Of a stretch of DNA of 64,000 bases, positions 11,380-24,441 are shown one piece after another. Source of the DNA: Cryptomeria japonica (Eukaryota; Streptophyta; Pinopsida; Cupressales; Cupressaceae); the NCBI RefSeq assembly GCF_030272615.1, contig NC_081415.1, positions 109,140,406 to 109,204,405 on the forward strand. Direction: 5' to 3'. Position numbers and translations under genes: made by a program. The number at the start of each line of letters is the position of its first letter. The stretch's first letter is position 1. The notes below the pieces were generated by a model that saw only the letters and a program-made list of their open reading frames with translations, did not search any database and was not told the DNA's origin.

Positions 11380-14300
11380 TGTTTGCATTTTGTTGTCAAA
11401 TTGATCTCAATTGGTAATGGTGTCATTGATGTCAACTAGTATAGCAGGTTATCGGTATAGCTTGTCACCGGTAAGAAGAGGATGTCAACCGACATTGTGA
11501 TCATCAGAGTCACTGACATACAAGATAGTGTTGGAGACATAAGTTTATGTTGACCGGTGAATGGGCATTGGATATAGTTGGCATTATGGCAATGCTAACC
11601 GGTGAGTGATGTGTTGGCAGTGTATGGTTGCCAACTGGTAAGAATGTGACTAGTAAGGAAACAAGGTTAAGCAAATGGAGAAAGTGCAGGCAACCGATAA
11701 GAAGTTTGTTTGATGTCAAATAATAGGACTCCCATCGACAGAACAGTAAAGTGTAGGCATGAAGGTTAACTGATTAGTTTAACTAGTAAGGTAAGATGAA
11801 CCAGTAGGTGTATACCGATAGTGTACATGGTTAGTGATGGAGCCTAAACCAACATAGTGGCCTGAGAAGAGGTGGATGCCAACGATGATGACACATGGAC
11901 TCTGGGTGTCAAATGTGTCGTGGTCGGTGAAGTGTGAGTCGGTGAGGTAGTTGGTGATTGGTCAACATTAATGTTGATTGCATAAATCAAGGGTCAAGAG
12001 AAAAAGGATGCAGTTCAAGGCAGATCAAAAGGTTGACATCTATGTTGTGATGATTGACGCAGGTTGTGCAAATACAAATCTGATTTGGTGAGAACAACCA
12101 TGAGATAATTCAATGTGATTGATAGAGAAGGGTCTGTGTTTGCTAAATATAGAAAACGTGTAGTGGAAGGAAGAAGAATGGCAATTTCGTAGGATCTGCT
12201 ATAGGTAGTCAATCCCAGATATTTGATTTGATTTGATCTTATATGCCTTGTGGTTGGTGAAGAAACCCTAGTGTGCCAAGTTTGAATGTCCACCTTGGTA
12301 GGAAAGCTCATAGATACATATGATGACCAAAGACCTAAGTGATTGATGTTGCCAGATGATTAGGTGTCGGATATTGAAGAGAAGAGTGTGAAAGTGTAGC
12401 AAAGAGACAACTAGTCAGAGAGTTACTCGAAGATCATAGTGACTAAGTGTTGGAAGGTGTAATCGGTAAGAGGGTTTAGCAGAAGTTTAACCGGTAAGGT
12501 CAGAGTGATTGGTAAGCTACAAAGTGTGTTGCAGTCAAGTGAGCTGATGGTGCTAGTGTTGGCAATTTGGAATTGATTATGTGTTGCATTGATTTTTTGT
12601 CATTGATAGCAACACTGCTTGTTTTGGTTATTTATCGATTTCTGATTGGTTTCGGTAGAGTGGTTGATTATAATATTGATCTGGTAGGATCCGATATGCT
12701 TTGGTTTGTGGAATTGGTTTGGATCTATAATTCATGTTATTCATATGTGTCTCATGATTAGTTGGTTTAGGATTTGACAACTCAAGAGCTATCATTTGTT
12801 CTAGTAAGCCTTTTGGTCACCGGTAAGGGTTTTACCAGTAGAGATTTGTTGAAGATATTTTGATGCACATGATAAGTGGTATTGGTGCGGCTTCTAGATG
12901 GCTTTCAGGATGGTGTTGGTTATCTTGTTCGCGTTCCAGTTCATCAGTGGTGTTGGATTTGGTTTATGAAAACCTATTTTGAGTCTGGTGTTATCTAGGT
13001 TATGGACCAGTTTCTGTAACGTGTTGGAGGATGTTCCTAATGCGTTATCAACAAGATTTAATTATTGGTTTACATTATTTTTGGCCTAAGACGACTTGGT
13101 TGATCATTGGATTATGGGTTTATGTTATAAATTTATTGTATTATCTTTTAGGTCGCCGACCTAATTTTTTAGGTCTCAACTTGGTATAAATATGATGTAA
13201 GATCTCTTTGTAGATCATGGGTTGATAGGTCAAGGTTATGGGATGATCTATGTGTGAATAATGTTGTAATCATATGTAGAAGGTTTGGTCGATCATAGGT
13301 GATCAAATTGGGTTTGTAAGAGAGGTTTAAGGCCTCCAGTATTGAACTTAATCGAAACTGTACTCAGGCATAGGAGATGGTATACTTGTAGTTCACTCTT
13401 ATTTCTAGATTGTAGTCCGATGTTTATGTAGTCAATGAGGCTCCTTTTTGTCATGAGCAGTGCGATCTAGGTTGTTGGTCTTCCTGCATGTGTAAGCCCC
13501 TCATATTGTAATCACATACTTACTGTAGAAGTATTATCTGACTATGGGTAGGCTTCCCATCGTGGTTTGTCCCTTTATCAGGTTTTCCACGTACAAATCT
13601 TGGTGTCATGTATTATGGATGGATTGTAACTATTTTGTGATTTATGTTTATGTTTAAATGCTTTATTAGTCATTCTAGTATTTGGTTTATGCATTCTGGT
13701 ATTAAGTTTATGTGTTCTGGTAATAAGGATTTAAATCCTTAAAGTTATATAATCCAATGATAATTGATTCACCACCCCTCTCAGTTGTCCTCTAGTTATC
13801 TAAGTTGTCTAATAGCTAGAATTTGTAGGAAGGTAGTAGAGGGTGTTGTAGTGCAATGGGAGTCTTAGTGAAGATCTGGCAAGGAAAGATCAGAGCAGGG
13901 ATTGACCAGTAAGCTGAGAACCGGTAGAGATTAGTGTGAAAAAAACTGATAGAGTGAAGTTGTACCATTGGTGACCAGAAGCAATGGGTCTGAGTGAGCA
14001 GAGAACTGATAGAGATCAGAGAAAAGTGAACTAGCAGATAAGATGACTCAACCGAAAAAGAGAGAAGAAGAAAAACTAGAAGAGAGAGTTAAAGTGCAGA
14101 GGTTACAAAACTCATTTGTAATCAGGGTATTACTTGTGCATTGTTTACAGACATTGTAATCACCGAGTTGGTGCTCAGTGTAGGGGTTAGTGCTCCTTGG
14201 GTTGGTGCCCTAAACTTTGTAATACAGTGTTTATTATGAGGCTAGATTTGAGCAGTGGACTCCAACAACATTTCTCACTGATATTTTTCCCATGTTGGGT

Positions 14301-14488
14301 TTTCCTCGTATATCCAATGTTATGTGATGTGCCTTTTGTGTGTGCTTGCATTTTGGTCTTCTCCCTATCTCACTGGTATATTCACCTTGTGTTAGATCCG
14401 CTAACAGGTACACACATTCAGGATTAAAAGGGGTTAAGTTTGAAAACCACTGATTCACCCCCCTCTCAGTGGCATCTTGTGTTCTACA
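11380..14488 (+). repeat. 5' LTR of element C (interrupted)
   Basis: Begins TGTTTGCATTTTGTTGTC and ends GTTCTACA just before the primer site. It aligns with the 3' LTR by words such as ggtgtcattgatgtcaac, gtgactgagt-like and ggaaggtagtagagg. A complete solo LTR is inserted at 12557-13814. Confidence 0.8.
12557..13814 (+). mobile_element. Solo LTR in the 5' LTR of C, target duplication GCTAG
   Basis: The 1,258-bp insert starts TGTTGGCAATTTGG and ends CTAATA (final CA decayed to TA). GCTAG is present at 12552-12556 and 13815-13819, and the uninterrupted sequence is seen in the 3' LTR of C at about 26240. A TATA-like ggtataaatatgatg occurs near 13191. The part from about 13430 (caatgaggctcctttttgtc, cttcctgcatgtgtaagc) and the terminal C-run/CTCAG block resemble the LTR of element E, so it belongs to a related copia family. 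No internal sequence is left, as after recombination between two LTRs. The 64-codon frame at 12567 is not a gene. Confidence 0.85.
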
Positions 14489-14490
14489 AT

Positions 14491-14502
14491 TGGTATTAGA
14501 GC
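14491..14502 (+). other. Primer binding site of element C
   Basis: TGGTATTAGAGC, one change from the initiator tRNA-Met site TGGTATCAGAGC, two bases after the LTR end. Confidence 0.8.
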
Positions 14503-14562
14503 CCTAGGGTTCTGGTTAGATAAGCTTTCTCCGACTTGGGTAGATTCAGGTGCCTAAACATA

Positions 14563-16270
14563 ATGGTTAGATTTGAGTCAATTCCTACACCGGTGTTTGA
14601 TGGTTCAAACTATGTTATATGGAGTTGTAGAATGAAAGTCTACCTGTCCTCTTTAGGCTATGGCATATGGATGTCAGTTGTTAATGGTCTCTCTACTCCG
14701 ACCAGTCCTCCCACTAGTCCTGAAGAAGAAAGAAGATATAGGTGTAATGATGAAGCAATGAAGGCTATACTCAGTGGACTATGATGATGTTTATTCACAG
14801 GTGGAAAGATGTAAATTGGCAAAGAGTTTGTGGGATAGATTGAAGAAGCTTTGTGGAAATAAGCCTACCACTGCGAACCGGTTTGTGAAAGCAAGAAAAT
14901 CAATGAAACCAACACATGTGCAATTGATAAGTCTAGATCAATCAGCTGCTGCAGCAGTGATGAAGAGGAAACTCATCTATTCATTGCTCATGAGACACAA
15001 AGTGATCTGCACACATCAGAAAGTGATCATGTATATCAATCCTATCGGGAAGTGTTTGGCAATGATGGTGAACATGAAGAAGATGATGAAGCTCAAGTTG
15101 ATCTTAAAAGAAAGATGGTAAGTGCCCTAGATGAGCTGAAAAATGTTAGGAATGAATTTTAAGAATTACAAAATTTTAGTTCGTGAAGAATGCAGCTAGT
15201 TGAGAACATGTCTTGAAGAGTCAAATAAGAATATTTACATGTTGAAAACTTAACTAGAAGAAGCCAAAGGAATGACTGATGAATTAAAATCAGTCTTTGA
15301 TGCCAAGGTGAGTAGATGTGAAGAGTTGGGGCTTGAAGTGGAGACAAAGGATAAAGAATGTAAGAGGATAAAAGGAGAAATGGAGAATCTTCGAAAAGAC
15401 CTTGAGAAGTGCCAAGATGAGCTCAAGGTGAGGATTCAATTTAGTGGCAACATTGAATACTTGGGAAAAATATCGAACAAACAAAAGCACTCCAAGGATA
15501 CCAGAGTATTAGGTTTTGGTGTCGGTGAATGCTCCACAAGCAAGGTTGTCTCGATCAAAGAAATTCAGTTTATCTCCTCAAATGGAAACAACAAAGGACA
15601 AACCTTCACAACAAAAAATTCTCCAAGGAAGAAGGTTGACCTAACTACAACTGGTGAAGACATGAGGATGAAGATTGCTGCTACAAGGAGGAATAATGCT
15701 GATCCAAAAGGGAAAGGAACGATGTGTGAAGGTGGCTTCATTATAAATGAGAATATTAGAAGAGAGTCCAGAAGATATACTACTGGTAGAGGACAAAGAA
15801 ATGTTGTTGCCCACAAGACATATCCCTGGAGAAGTAGAAATGGAGAAGCCAAATAGGCAAGATCACCACATGTTCGACATAATAAATTTGTAAGTAATAA
15901 GCCCTCTTTCTCCGGTTATTTCTTTGCATGCAAATAATATGGCCATAGAGCAAATCAATGCAAAATGAGGTCTAGGAATAGACAAAATATTTTTCCTAGG
16001 AATAACAATGTAGTCTGTCAAAGATGTAATGCATTTGGCCATAGAAGTCATGAATGCAGGAAGAATAAATTTTAGTCACATGGCAGTTGGTGTGATAGTT
16101 ATGCTCAAAATGGAATAAGTTTTAGAACATATGAATATCAAAGACCTGCATGGAACAAATGGAGAAATGTTCCTACAAGATCAAGAAATCTACCGGTTCC
16201 AGTAGCTAACTATAATGGCATGATTATAAGAAGAGGGGCAAACCAGTTTGATAGAAGATCCTCAAGGTAG
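14563..16270 (+). pseudogene. Copia-type Gag with coiled coil and two zinc knuckles
   Basis: Gag packages element RNA into particles. From an ATG at 14563 the start reads PTPVFDGSNYVIWSCRMKVY, the typical N-terminus of copia Gag. A one-base shift near 14770 moves to the next frame (VERCKLAKSLWDRLKKLCG). After further damage, 15272-15856 encodes a heptad-rich segment (EELGLEVETKDKECKRIKGE) suggesting a coiled coil, then a basic region. Near 15920-16070 lie two zinc knuckles, ACK-YGHRANQC (first Cys lost, internal stop) and CQRCNAFGHRSHEC (intact). No protease, integrase or reverse transcriptase follows. The coiled-coil-plus-knuckle plan resembles ORF1 of element E. Confidence 0.75.
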
Positions 16271-17719
16271 TTGCTTGGATTGAAGATAGACTACTAGTAC
16301 AACAATGTTTATAGAGAAAGATCAAATGAGAAGAAGAAGGTGAACATTGCTCCCAAGACTGCAAATGAGAAGAGTAAGTTCAAGAAGGTATGGAGGAAGA
16401 TGGAAGAAAATACAATCATGGGCAGGCAGTGTGCATTCAATGCATAGGTGATATCTCGTAAGGGTTAAGGGAGATGCGGGACCTTAGGGGGAGCTACATA
16501 CTAATCACATCATTCACCTCCCATAGTTGAAATGGACAAATGAAAGAATGGGTTGTTGTTGGTACAAGGAAGAAGATGAAATGGCAATATGTGTAGTTGT
16601 TGCCTTGGCTACACATCTACACATGTAAGATAGATTACTATTGCAAGCATCAAATGGATGGCTTACATTGCAATTGGGATCAAAGACACTTGACATAAGA
16701 AGACATAGGTTGATGGATAAAGTGCCCCAGTGGAGATATTAGGCCGACAGAGTAAACTGGTATGTGTAGTATGTTATTGGTATGGATATTGACTGGTATT
16801 GCAGAGTACATGAGTCAATGTACTCTGCAATAATTGCAGTGACTCCCGTGGTGTGGAGTGAGGAAGTTATATCTTAGGTGATATTGGGGAAGACATGAAT
16901 GACAATGTGTTGGTCCAGTATTCAACCTCATGTGCATACATCATTTCAACTTAACTGGTTTGATAGTTGATATGATAATGATGTGGCTTGGCATTGTGGT
17001 CAAGTAAGATCATGTTATAAGCTATGATGGATATCATGGAGCTGGAAGAAAATCAATAGGTCACTTACTCAGCTCTACTGGTATAAGGTGCAGATTGAAG
17101 CTCTGGTTTAGAACTTGACAAGCAAAGAAGATCTAAGATCTATGGTTCAGGGGGAGTTCGCTACCATATCTTCTGATTGGTATCAGACATGCTGGACATA
17201 AGGGGAGATTAGGTGTCTATGATGCACTACTGGCCACCCATTGAAAGGAATAGTTGTGTTGCCCACCAGGAGATAAATATGCAAAGGAAGAGAAAAGTCC
17301 TTGAGCAACTGGTTGTGAACAAAGAGGGAGAGTTACCTGCATAGGGGGAGAACACACAAGTGATATCAAATTGGTACCAGTATCAACTTCAACACTTGGT
17401 ATCAACAAATTGGAGTCAGAATAAATTTCAGCATAACAAAGGGGGATAAGATGCAGTCTGACCAACAAGTAAGTGAATTTCATTGACACTTTTTTATAAT
17501 TGGTATCAGATTGGTATATACAATTGGTGTTAGTTGGTGTCCGAGCCCTATGTCTCTAGTGTTGTTGGTTAAGAGGATGCAAAGTGAAATGGTCAAAGAG
17601 GGAGAAGCAACTGGTAGAAAGATCTGTTAGTACCCTTTTCCATTGTTGTCAAACGGGGAGAAAAAATCTATAGTATACCAGATATTACATGAGTTGACAT
17701 CAATGCCAAAGGGGGAGAT
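16271..17719 (+). other. Element C interior, no pol; ends in polypurine tract
   Basis: About 1.45 kb without a supported gene; no DSG, integrase or reverse transcriptase motif in any frame. It carries several gggggag-type purine runs and many scattered ttggtat words. The true polypurine tract is at 17708-17719 (aaagggggagat), preceded by tcaatgcc, the same arrangement as before the 3' LTR of element E. Confidence 0.6.
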
Positions 17720-18500
17720 TGTTGGTATTGTGTTGTCATTAATGTCAACTGGTAATGGTGTCATTGATGTCAACCGGTATATCAGGTTATCGGTATAGCA
17801 TGTCATTAGTAAGAAGAGGATGTCAATTGATATTATGGTCATTGGAGTCACCGGTATACAAGTTAGTATTGGAGACATAGGTTGATATTGATCTGTGAAT
17901 GGGCATTGGAGACAGTCAACATTATGACAATACCAAATCGTGAGTGATCTGTTGGCAGTGTATGGTTGCCAACTAGTAAGCATGTGACCAGTAAGGAAGC
18001 AAAGTTAAGTAAATGGAGAAAGTGTCGGCAACTAGTAAGTGGTTTGTTTGATGTCATACAACAGGACTCCCACTGACAGAACAGTAAAGTGTAGGCATGA
18101 AGGATACTAATTATTTTAATTGGTAAGGTAAGATGAACTAGTAGGTGTATATCAGTAGTGCACATGGTCAGTGACGGAGTCTAAACCAACACAGTGGCCT
18201 GAGAAGAGGTGGATGCCAATGATGATGACACGTGGACTCTAGATATCAAGCGTGTCATGGTCGATGAAGTGTGAGTCTGTGAGGTAGTTGGTGATTGGTC
18301 GATATTAATGTCAATTACATAAATCATGGGTCGAGAGTAGAAGGATGCGGCTCGAGGCAGATCAAAAGTTTGACATGTGTGTTGTGATGATCGATTTAGG
18401 TTGTGCAGATACAAATCTGATTTGGTGAAGACAACCATGAGATAATTCAATGTGATTGATAGAGCAAGGTTCGTGTTTGCTAAATATAGAAAACATGTAG
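17720..18500 (+). repeat. 3' LTR of element C, first part
   Basis: Starts TGTTGGTATTGTGTTGTC directly after the polypurine tract and aligns with 11380 onward. It is interrupted at 18500 by element D and resumes at 25867. Minus-strand frames here (for example 17863-18165) recur in the 5' LTR and are not genes. Confidence 0.85.
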
Positions 18501-19928
18501 TGATGATATGATGAATCAATAAGGATCTAGACAACTATTGAGAATGGGGGTGAATCAGTAAATAGAAAATAGACTAAACTTTCACCAAACTCAAAACCCA
18601 ACTCATAAATCAATTACCAAACTAATCAGTTCAAACAATGAACAATGAACTGTGGCTGCACTATCAAGTTTACCGGTTGACTGGTATTCCAAAATAACAG
18701 TGTAAAAAAATTGAAACTATCAAACCATTTAACCAAAACATGAAATAACTTTACCAACATAAGTAATAGCACATTTCAGATAACTTCCTGTCATCTTAAC
18801 ATATCTAAGTGGCTTTACCAGTTAAACAATTTAACCATATCAAAACATGACCACAAAAACCATTCACCACTTGACACAATGATTTTTGACGTGGAAACCC
18901 AAATGGGAAAAACTACAATGGGGATGAATACCCACAAGTATTCTGAACTCTTTTGAAGTTCGCCCTGTTAGGAGCCAAGCCTGTTAAAGCTTTACAAAAT
19001 GTCATGTTAGGAACAAATCTGGTTAAGGACCATCCAGTTAAGGGATTGACTACAATACCCTGTTAAAGGCAATACCCTGTTAGGAGTAACCTCGATACAG
19101 GATTTGAAAATCCAAGCTAATGGATAACCTAGTTAAAGGATTTAGAAAACACCAAGCTATTAAAGCTTACCCAGTTAAGGGATTTAACTGTTGTAATTGT
19201 TAGAGAACAACTTGGTTTATGTTGATCTAGTAATAGCACTATCTACTTGATCAAATCCTTTTCATGCTCTTATTTGCCTTCAAACATTATGCAAATACTC
19301 CTTCTGGTTCAACAATCAATCACACTGACACTTAACCAAAAATTGCCAACACTACTACAAAACAACTCATCGACCTTATAAGCAAAATAATAGGGGGGTA
19401 ACACATTACAAAACCTAAGATCTCATAGAGATTACAAACAAAAATTGGTTCAAACATGACCCTTGGATTACATAACAATCATTGCACATTGTCCAAGAGA
19501 ACCTCTACTGCTCCTTGATCACCGCTAATCAAATCCTGTAACACATCACACGGTTTCTACTTCATGCAATGCACTCACTCATTCCCAAGATAAAACAATT
19601 ATCTCTACACACAAAAAACCACTTTGGAACTTGTCACACACAACATGCATACGTAGCATAATCATCTCCGATCACCATTTGATCATAGGTCAACACAAAT
19701 CAACACAACCAATTCACCAAGATCCATCAATTAGGGTTTGGCATATCAACAGGCATGGTTACCGGTTGATCTCACTGCTACAATAGTAATACTAGTTTCT
19801 TTCACTACTCAACTACCAGTTGCATTACTACATCACTACTGGCTGAAATACAACTCCATTACCGGTTACAATTAACATCAATTACAACACTTAAACTTCA
19901 TTAATGCAATTTTCATGAAACGCCAATA
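18501..19928 (-). repeat. 3' LTR of element D
   Basis: Plus-strand start TGATGATATGATGAATC matches the right LTR start at 24442. The right end reads cgccaata where the other LTR has tgccaaca. A polypurine tract (minus strand cgaaaggggagat, 19929-19941) abuts it. The LTR contains several near-repeats of a gttaagg/gttaaag word (about 18960-19190). Confidence 0.85.
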
Positions 19929-19941
19929 ATCTCCCCTTTCG

Positions 19942-20329
19942 CATTGATGGCAATACAAATATCAATACCCTATGATTGTGATGATTGAGAGTAATGCACA
20001 TACACAGGTATAGGAATCCTAGTTTACATTTTCTATGTACTCTCCTTCAACTAAATCTCCATGTCTTCAACTGGTAACTGGCTACAATTATTCTCTCTAT
20101 CAATCATATAGTTCTTCTTCCCCTTTGACAACAATGCCAAAGTGTCATACTTCATTGTTCTGTAACAATAATCTGCAACAAGTTTCTCCCCCTATGGAAT
20201 ACTTGCACTCTACACTAATCCTGCTTCAAGATTCTTCAATTAGCTCTGGGACTGATGTCTTCCATATTTGTTCAACTAACCTCATGTAGGGGCACGAACC
20301 CTAGCTGACTTCTAAGATACTCAAAAGTA
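19942..20329 (-). other. Element D, region between RNase H end and polypurine tract
   Basis: About 390 bases of non-coding 3' interior. The plus-strand frame 20035-20289 has no motif and is not supported. Confidence 0.5.
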
Positions 20330-21058
20330 GCCTTAGGCAGAGCTTTAGTAAATATATCCACCAGATGTTCCTTTGTAGATACATTCTCCAGTATCACATC
20401 TTTACTCTACACTTTCTCTCTCAAGATGATATTTCAGCTAAATATGATTGGTTCTAGCATGCAACACCAGGGTCTTTGAAATATTTATTGCACTAGTGTT
20501 ATCATGGAAAATCCTTACTAGTTCTGTGATCTTCAACTTAAAACCTTCGAGAGTGTGTTTCATCCAGATTACCTAGGTACAATTAATATATGCAACAACA
20601 TATTCAGTTTCAGTAGTTGACTGTGATGTACAACTTTGCTTCTTGCTGCTCCAAGATTCAAGCCTTCCTCCAAGAAAGAATGCACCTATAGTTGTACTCT
20701 TTCTATCATCAACATTTCTTGCCCAGTCTGCATCTGTATACATTTTAAAATAAAAATTACCTACATATGGATACCATAATCCATAATCAATAGTACCTTT
20801 CAATTATCAGAATATCCATTTAGTTTCTACCATGTGTGTCTCCTTCGGATTCTTCTGAAATCTGGCAACTAATCCAACTACATGAGCAATATCCAGTTTG
20901 CTGTGAACAACATAATGCAATTTGCCTATCATAGACCTGTACTCCTTTTCATCAACGGATGTAGCATCATCCTCCTTAGACACTTTACAGCCTGTAACCA
21001 TTGGTGTCCCAACTGGTTTACAGTCTCCCATTCCAAATATCTTCAATACCTCTTTCAC
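20330..21058 (-). pseudogene. Element D RNase H and end of reverse transcriptase
   Basis: RNase H degrades the RNA of the RNA-DNA hybrid. The minus strand gives GKLHYVVHSKLDIAHVVGLV (end of reverse transcriptase, 20807-21058) and then YTDADWARNVDDRKSTTIG, WSSKKQSCTSQSTTETEY and, beyond a stop, an HARTNHI-like segment: the normal copia RNase H landmarks with the catalytic Asp and Glu readable. Stops occur at about 20572 and 20806 and beyond 20570 the frame is broken. Confidence 0.85.
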
Positions 21059-22129
21059 ATATTAGGACCATGTGATAAAGATACCATTCTTCATATGTTG
21101 AATTTGCAAACCTATAAAATTTTTTATCTCTCCCACTAGAGATATCTCAAATTCACTTTTCATCTCATTTGCAAAGTCATCACTCATGTCATCATAGCCT
21201 CCAAAAATAATATCATCCACAAACAACTACTAACCAGTATCTTATCTCCTTCAGTCCTGAGATATATATTGTTGTTTCCACTAGTTCTCTGAAAAACTTA
21301 TCTTCACCAAGTGTGAATGTAGTCTTTCATACCATGCTCTTGGTGCTTGCTTTAGTTCATATAGTGCCTTGTGAAGTTTGCACACCATATCCTTTGCATC
21401 AGTCAAAGCGTAACCATCTGGTTATTCAATGTAGACTTCCTCTTCTAGTATTCCATTTAGAAATGTTGAATTCACATCCATCTTATATACTTTGAATCCA
21501 CTATATGATGCAAATGCAAGTAGAGTCCTAATACCTTCTAATCTAGCAACTAGTGCAAATGTCTCTCCATAGTCTTATCCTTCTTCTTGAGCATAACCAT
21601 TGCATACCAGTTTAGCTTTGTTTCTAACTACTACTACTCCATCTTCACTCAGTTTATTTCTGAAAAGCCACTTAGTACCTATTACATTTTTGTTCACCGG
21701 TCTGGTTACTATGGTCCATTTATTTTTCTTCTTAATTTGGTCAAGCTCTTCTTCCATAACTTTGACCCACTGATCATCTCCAAAATCTTCCTTTTCTATT
21801 TTGGGCTCAATAGAGGAGATCATACAAGAATTCTCCCTTATTTTTCTTCTAGTTAACACTCCAACATCTTTATCTCCAATAATGTGCTCAGGATTATGAT
21901 TGAGTCTTACATACCTTGGAATAAAATGATCATGATCATTAGGTTCTTCTTCCTTACTATATTCATCTTCTGTAGAATGTACCTGTTCCGGTTGAACTAG
22001 TACTGCAACATTCATTTTACCAACTTCTGGCTTCACCGGTTCTGGCTCCAAGATCAGAATGTAAGGTTCATCTTCTTTCTTCTCCTCACTAGTTTCTCTT
22101 GTATCTTCAGGACACTCATCCACTCAGAC
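21059..22129 (-). pseudogene. Element D reverse transcriptase
   Basis: The open part 21575-22123 holds an acidic linker then WVKVMEEELDQIKKKNKWTI, the conserved start of copia reverse transcriptase, and NKAKLVCNGYAQEEG, followed by a stop. Downstream, in broken frames, are the segments around the metal-binding site (LFVDDIIFG, near 21200-21225) and YKMDVNSTFLNG near 21470. So the polymerase is recognisable throughout but interrupted several times. Confidence 0.85.
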
Positions 22130-22885
22130 ATTAGCACTTTCAATGATCTTTTGTGTCTAGTTGTTGTAACATTTGTAAGCTTTACTCTTGGTGGAGTAAC
22201 CAATAAATATGCCTTCATCACACTTAGCATCAAACTTATCAACATAGTCACCTCTCTTGATAAAAGAATTACTACCAAAAACTTTAAAGTAACTGACATT
22301 AGGTGATCTACCATACCAGTATTCATAAGGAGTGTTATCCTTACCTCTTTTAACTGGTATCTAGTTCTATATGTAGATAGTTGTGCTAATAGCTTCTCTC
22401 CAGAAAGTCTTAGCAATACCTTCTTGTATTAGCATAGTTCTAGCAGCTTCAACAACTGACCGATTATTCCTTTCTTCGATACCATTCTGCTATGGTGTCT
22501 TGAGTGCAGAAAGCTACCTCTTAATTCTATTGTCTTCACAGTATTTAGTCAATTCCTCAAAAGTAAATTCACCACCTTGATTAGTTCTAAGAAACTTTAT
22601 CTTCTTTCCACTTTCCTTTTCAACTAAGCCCCTGAATGCCTTGAACTTGCTAAAGGCTTCTATTTTTTTCTTCAAGAATGTGACCCACATCATTCTTGAG
22701 CAATCATTAGTGAAGATCATAAAATACCAATCACCTTGAATGCCTCTAGTCCTTATTGGTCCACAAAGGTCTGTATGAACCAAATCTAGAAAATGTTCTG
22801 CTGAAAAAGATTTTCTCTTAAAAGTTGAGGATGTCATCTTCCCTAACTGACATTCCTTACACAAAGCATTCACTAGTTTGTCCAA
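22130..22885 (-). pseudogene. Element D integrase
   Basis: Minus strand 22514-22885 reads CKECQLGKM (second half of the zinc-binding HHCC domain), LVHTDLCGPIRTRG (first catalytic Asp), then FLRTNQGGEF, where LRTDxGGEF is expected: the second catalytic Asp is Asn. The C-terminal part (NTPYEYWYGRSP-like, FKVFG) continues toward 22140 in disrupted frames. Enzyme activity would be lost. Confidence 0.85.
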
Positions 22886-23447
22886 CTAAGGCAAAACTCT
22901 TACTGATTTGGACTTACTAACTTTGACAATGTTATCAAAGTTTACATGACAAAATCTTCGATGTCAAAGCCAACTATCTTATACCTTAGCAATTAAACAA
23001 TTGTTGACTTTAGGATTTAGGTGAAATAGGTTACCTTTTGTCTACTTCCCTATTGCAATTAGTTCACCTTTGCTTCCATAGATTTTGCACATTCTATTCT
23101 TGAATTTCAGTGGATAACCTCTATCATTAAGTTGAGAAACACTCAGAAGATTGTGTTTCAATCCTTCAACCTAGTAGACATCATCTGCACTGCTCTTTCC
23201 ATTAAGAGAAATGGTTCTTTCTCCTTTTACCATTCAGGGTGAGTCATCTCACTACACCTCCATCAAATTCCTTCAAAGTAAGAAATTTACTCAAGTCACC
23301 GATCATGTGGTGTGAACAACCACTGTCACTAATCCAATCATCAAAACTATCCATGCACAAGACTAATGCCTTTCGATCAGATGTCTCCTCTTTAATGGCA
23401 ACAAAGACAATGTCCTCATTTGCATGATCTTCAGATTCCTCATCCAT
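22886..23447 (-). pseudogene. Element D protease and pre-integrase region
   Basis: The open stretch 23244-23447 contains DDWISDSGCSHHMIGDLSKF, the copia aspartic protease site with intact DSG. After a stop the next part reads as the pre-integrase segment, including LLSVSQLNDRGY near 23130-23160. It links Gag to integrase in the normal order. Confidence 0.85.
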
Positions 23448-24371
23448 GATTACTCCATCAACAACAATGAGGCAATCTCTTTTCCTTTGCCTTTGTACTT
23501 CTTATACTTCTCATGTTTATGATCATTGTCTCCATTTGGATAATTATCTGCAATGTGTCTAATCTAGTTGCATGCAAAACACTTCAAAGATAATTTACCT
23601 CTGCACTTACCAGTACCTTTGGGTAATCACTTGGCCAATAGTGCTTCAAGCTCAACCAAATTGTCTTCATCTTCAACTTCTCTGCTGGATCTAGACATAT
23701 GATTGTGACTGGATTCTCTTCCTTACTGGTGGATTAGAAACTGAAGCTCTAAATACAAACTTTGATTTTTGAATACTTCCATCATAACCATTTATCTCAA
23801 AAGCAATCAGTTTGCCAATGATGGAGTCAAGAGTTACCTTTTTTTTGTCAATAGACTTTAGCTCCTAAATGGCTACAACTCGGATAGCATAGACCAGTAT
23901 AAGGGTTCTCCACACCTTACAAACCATTATGGTATCCTCCACTTTACCACCAGCACTTTTAATCTCACTGACTATATCCTTGATCCTCTGACCATACTAT
24001 TGAATATTCTCACCTTCAGCCATCCACATGTCATCAAATTTACCTCTCAAACTCTCTTCTTTGGAAATATTCACATGCTCATCATCGCTATAGATATCTT
24101 CAAGTTTCTTCCACACATCATAAGCAGTCTCCAAAACATGGAAATCAACATACTCTACATCAGACAAAGAACTGATAATGGCCTCCAATGCTTGATTATT
24201 CTCTTGTAGTTCCTTCTTTTGATCATCAGACAAAATCCCACTAGGTAAGGTATATTTGTTAACCACATGTTCCCAATATTGGCTTCCTAGACTCTTAATA
24301 TAGATTTTCATTCTATCACACCAGATTATGTAGTTTTCCCTATTGAACTTTGGACCTTCTTTCTTCATCAT
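23448..24371 (-). pseudogene. Element D Gag
   Basis: An ATG at 24371 opens 124 codons: FNRENYIIWCDRMKIYIKSL followed by a UBN2-type segment (YDVWKKLEDIYSDDEHVN). A stop at about 23999 ends this piece. Near 23555-23600 a single zinc knuckle is readable (CFACN-IRHIADNY) with its last Cys changed. The start codon lies about 55 bases after the primer site. Confidence 0.82.
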
Positions 24372-24427
24372 TTTCTCCTAAATCGTTACCTCAAGATGTT
24401 AGGCTTAGACACTAGAGGGCCTGAGAT

Positions 24428-24439
24428 GTTGTGATACCA
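24428..24439 (-). other. Primer binding site of element D
   Basis: Minus strand TGGTATCACAAC, matching the first eight bases of the initiator tRNA-Met site, two bases inside the LTR. Confidence 0.75.
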
Positions 24440-24441
24440 AT

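Noticed and set aside
14491-14502. Possible tRNA gene at tggtat(c/t)agagc sites (also 32357, 59716)
   Set aside because: These 12-base matches to tRNA-Met follow LTR ends and have no cloverleaf around them; they are primer binding sites.
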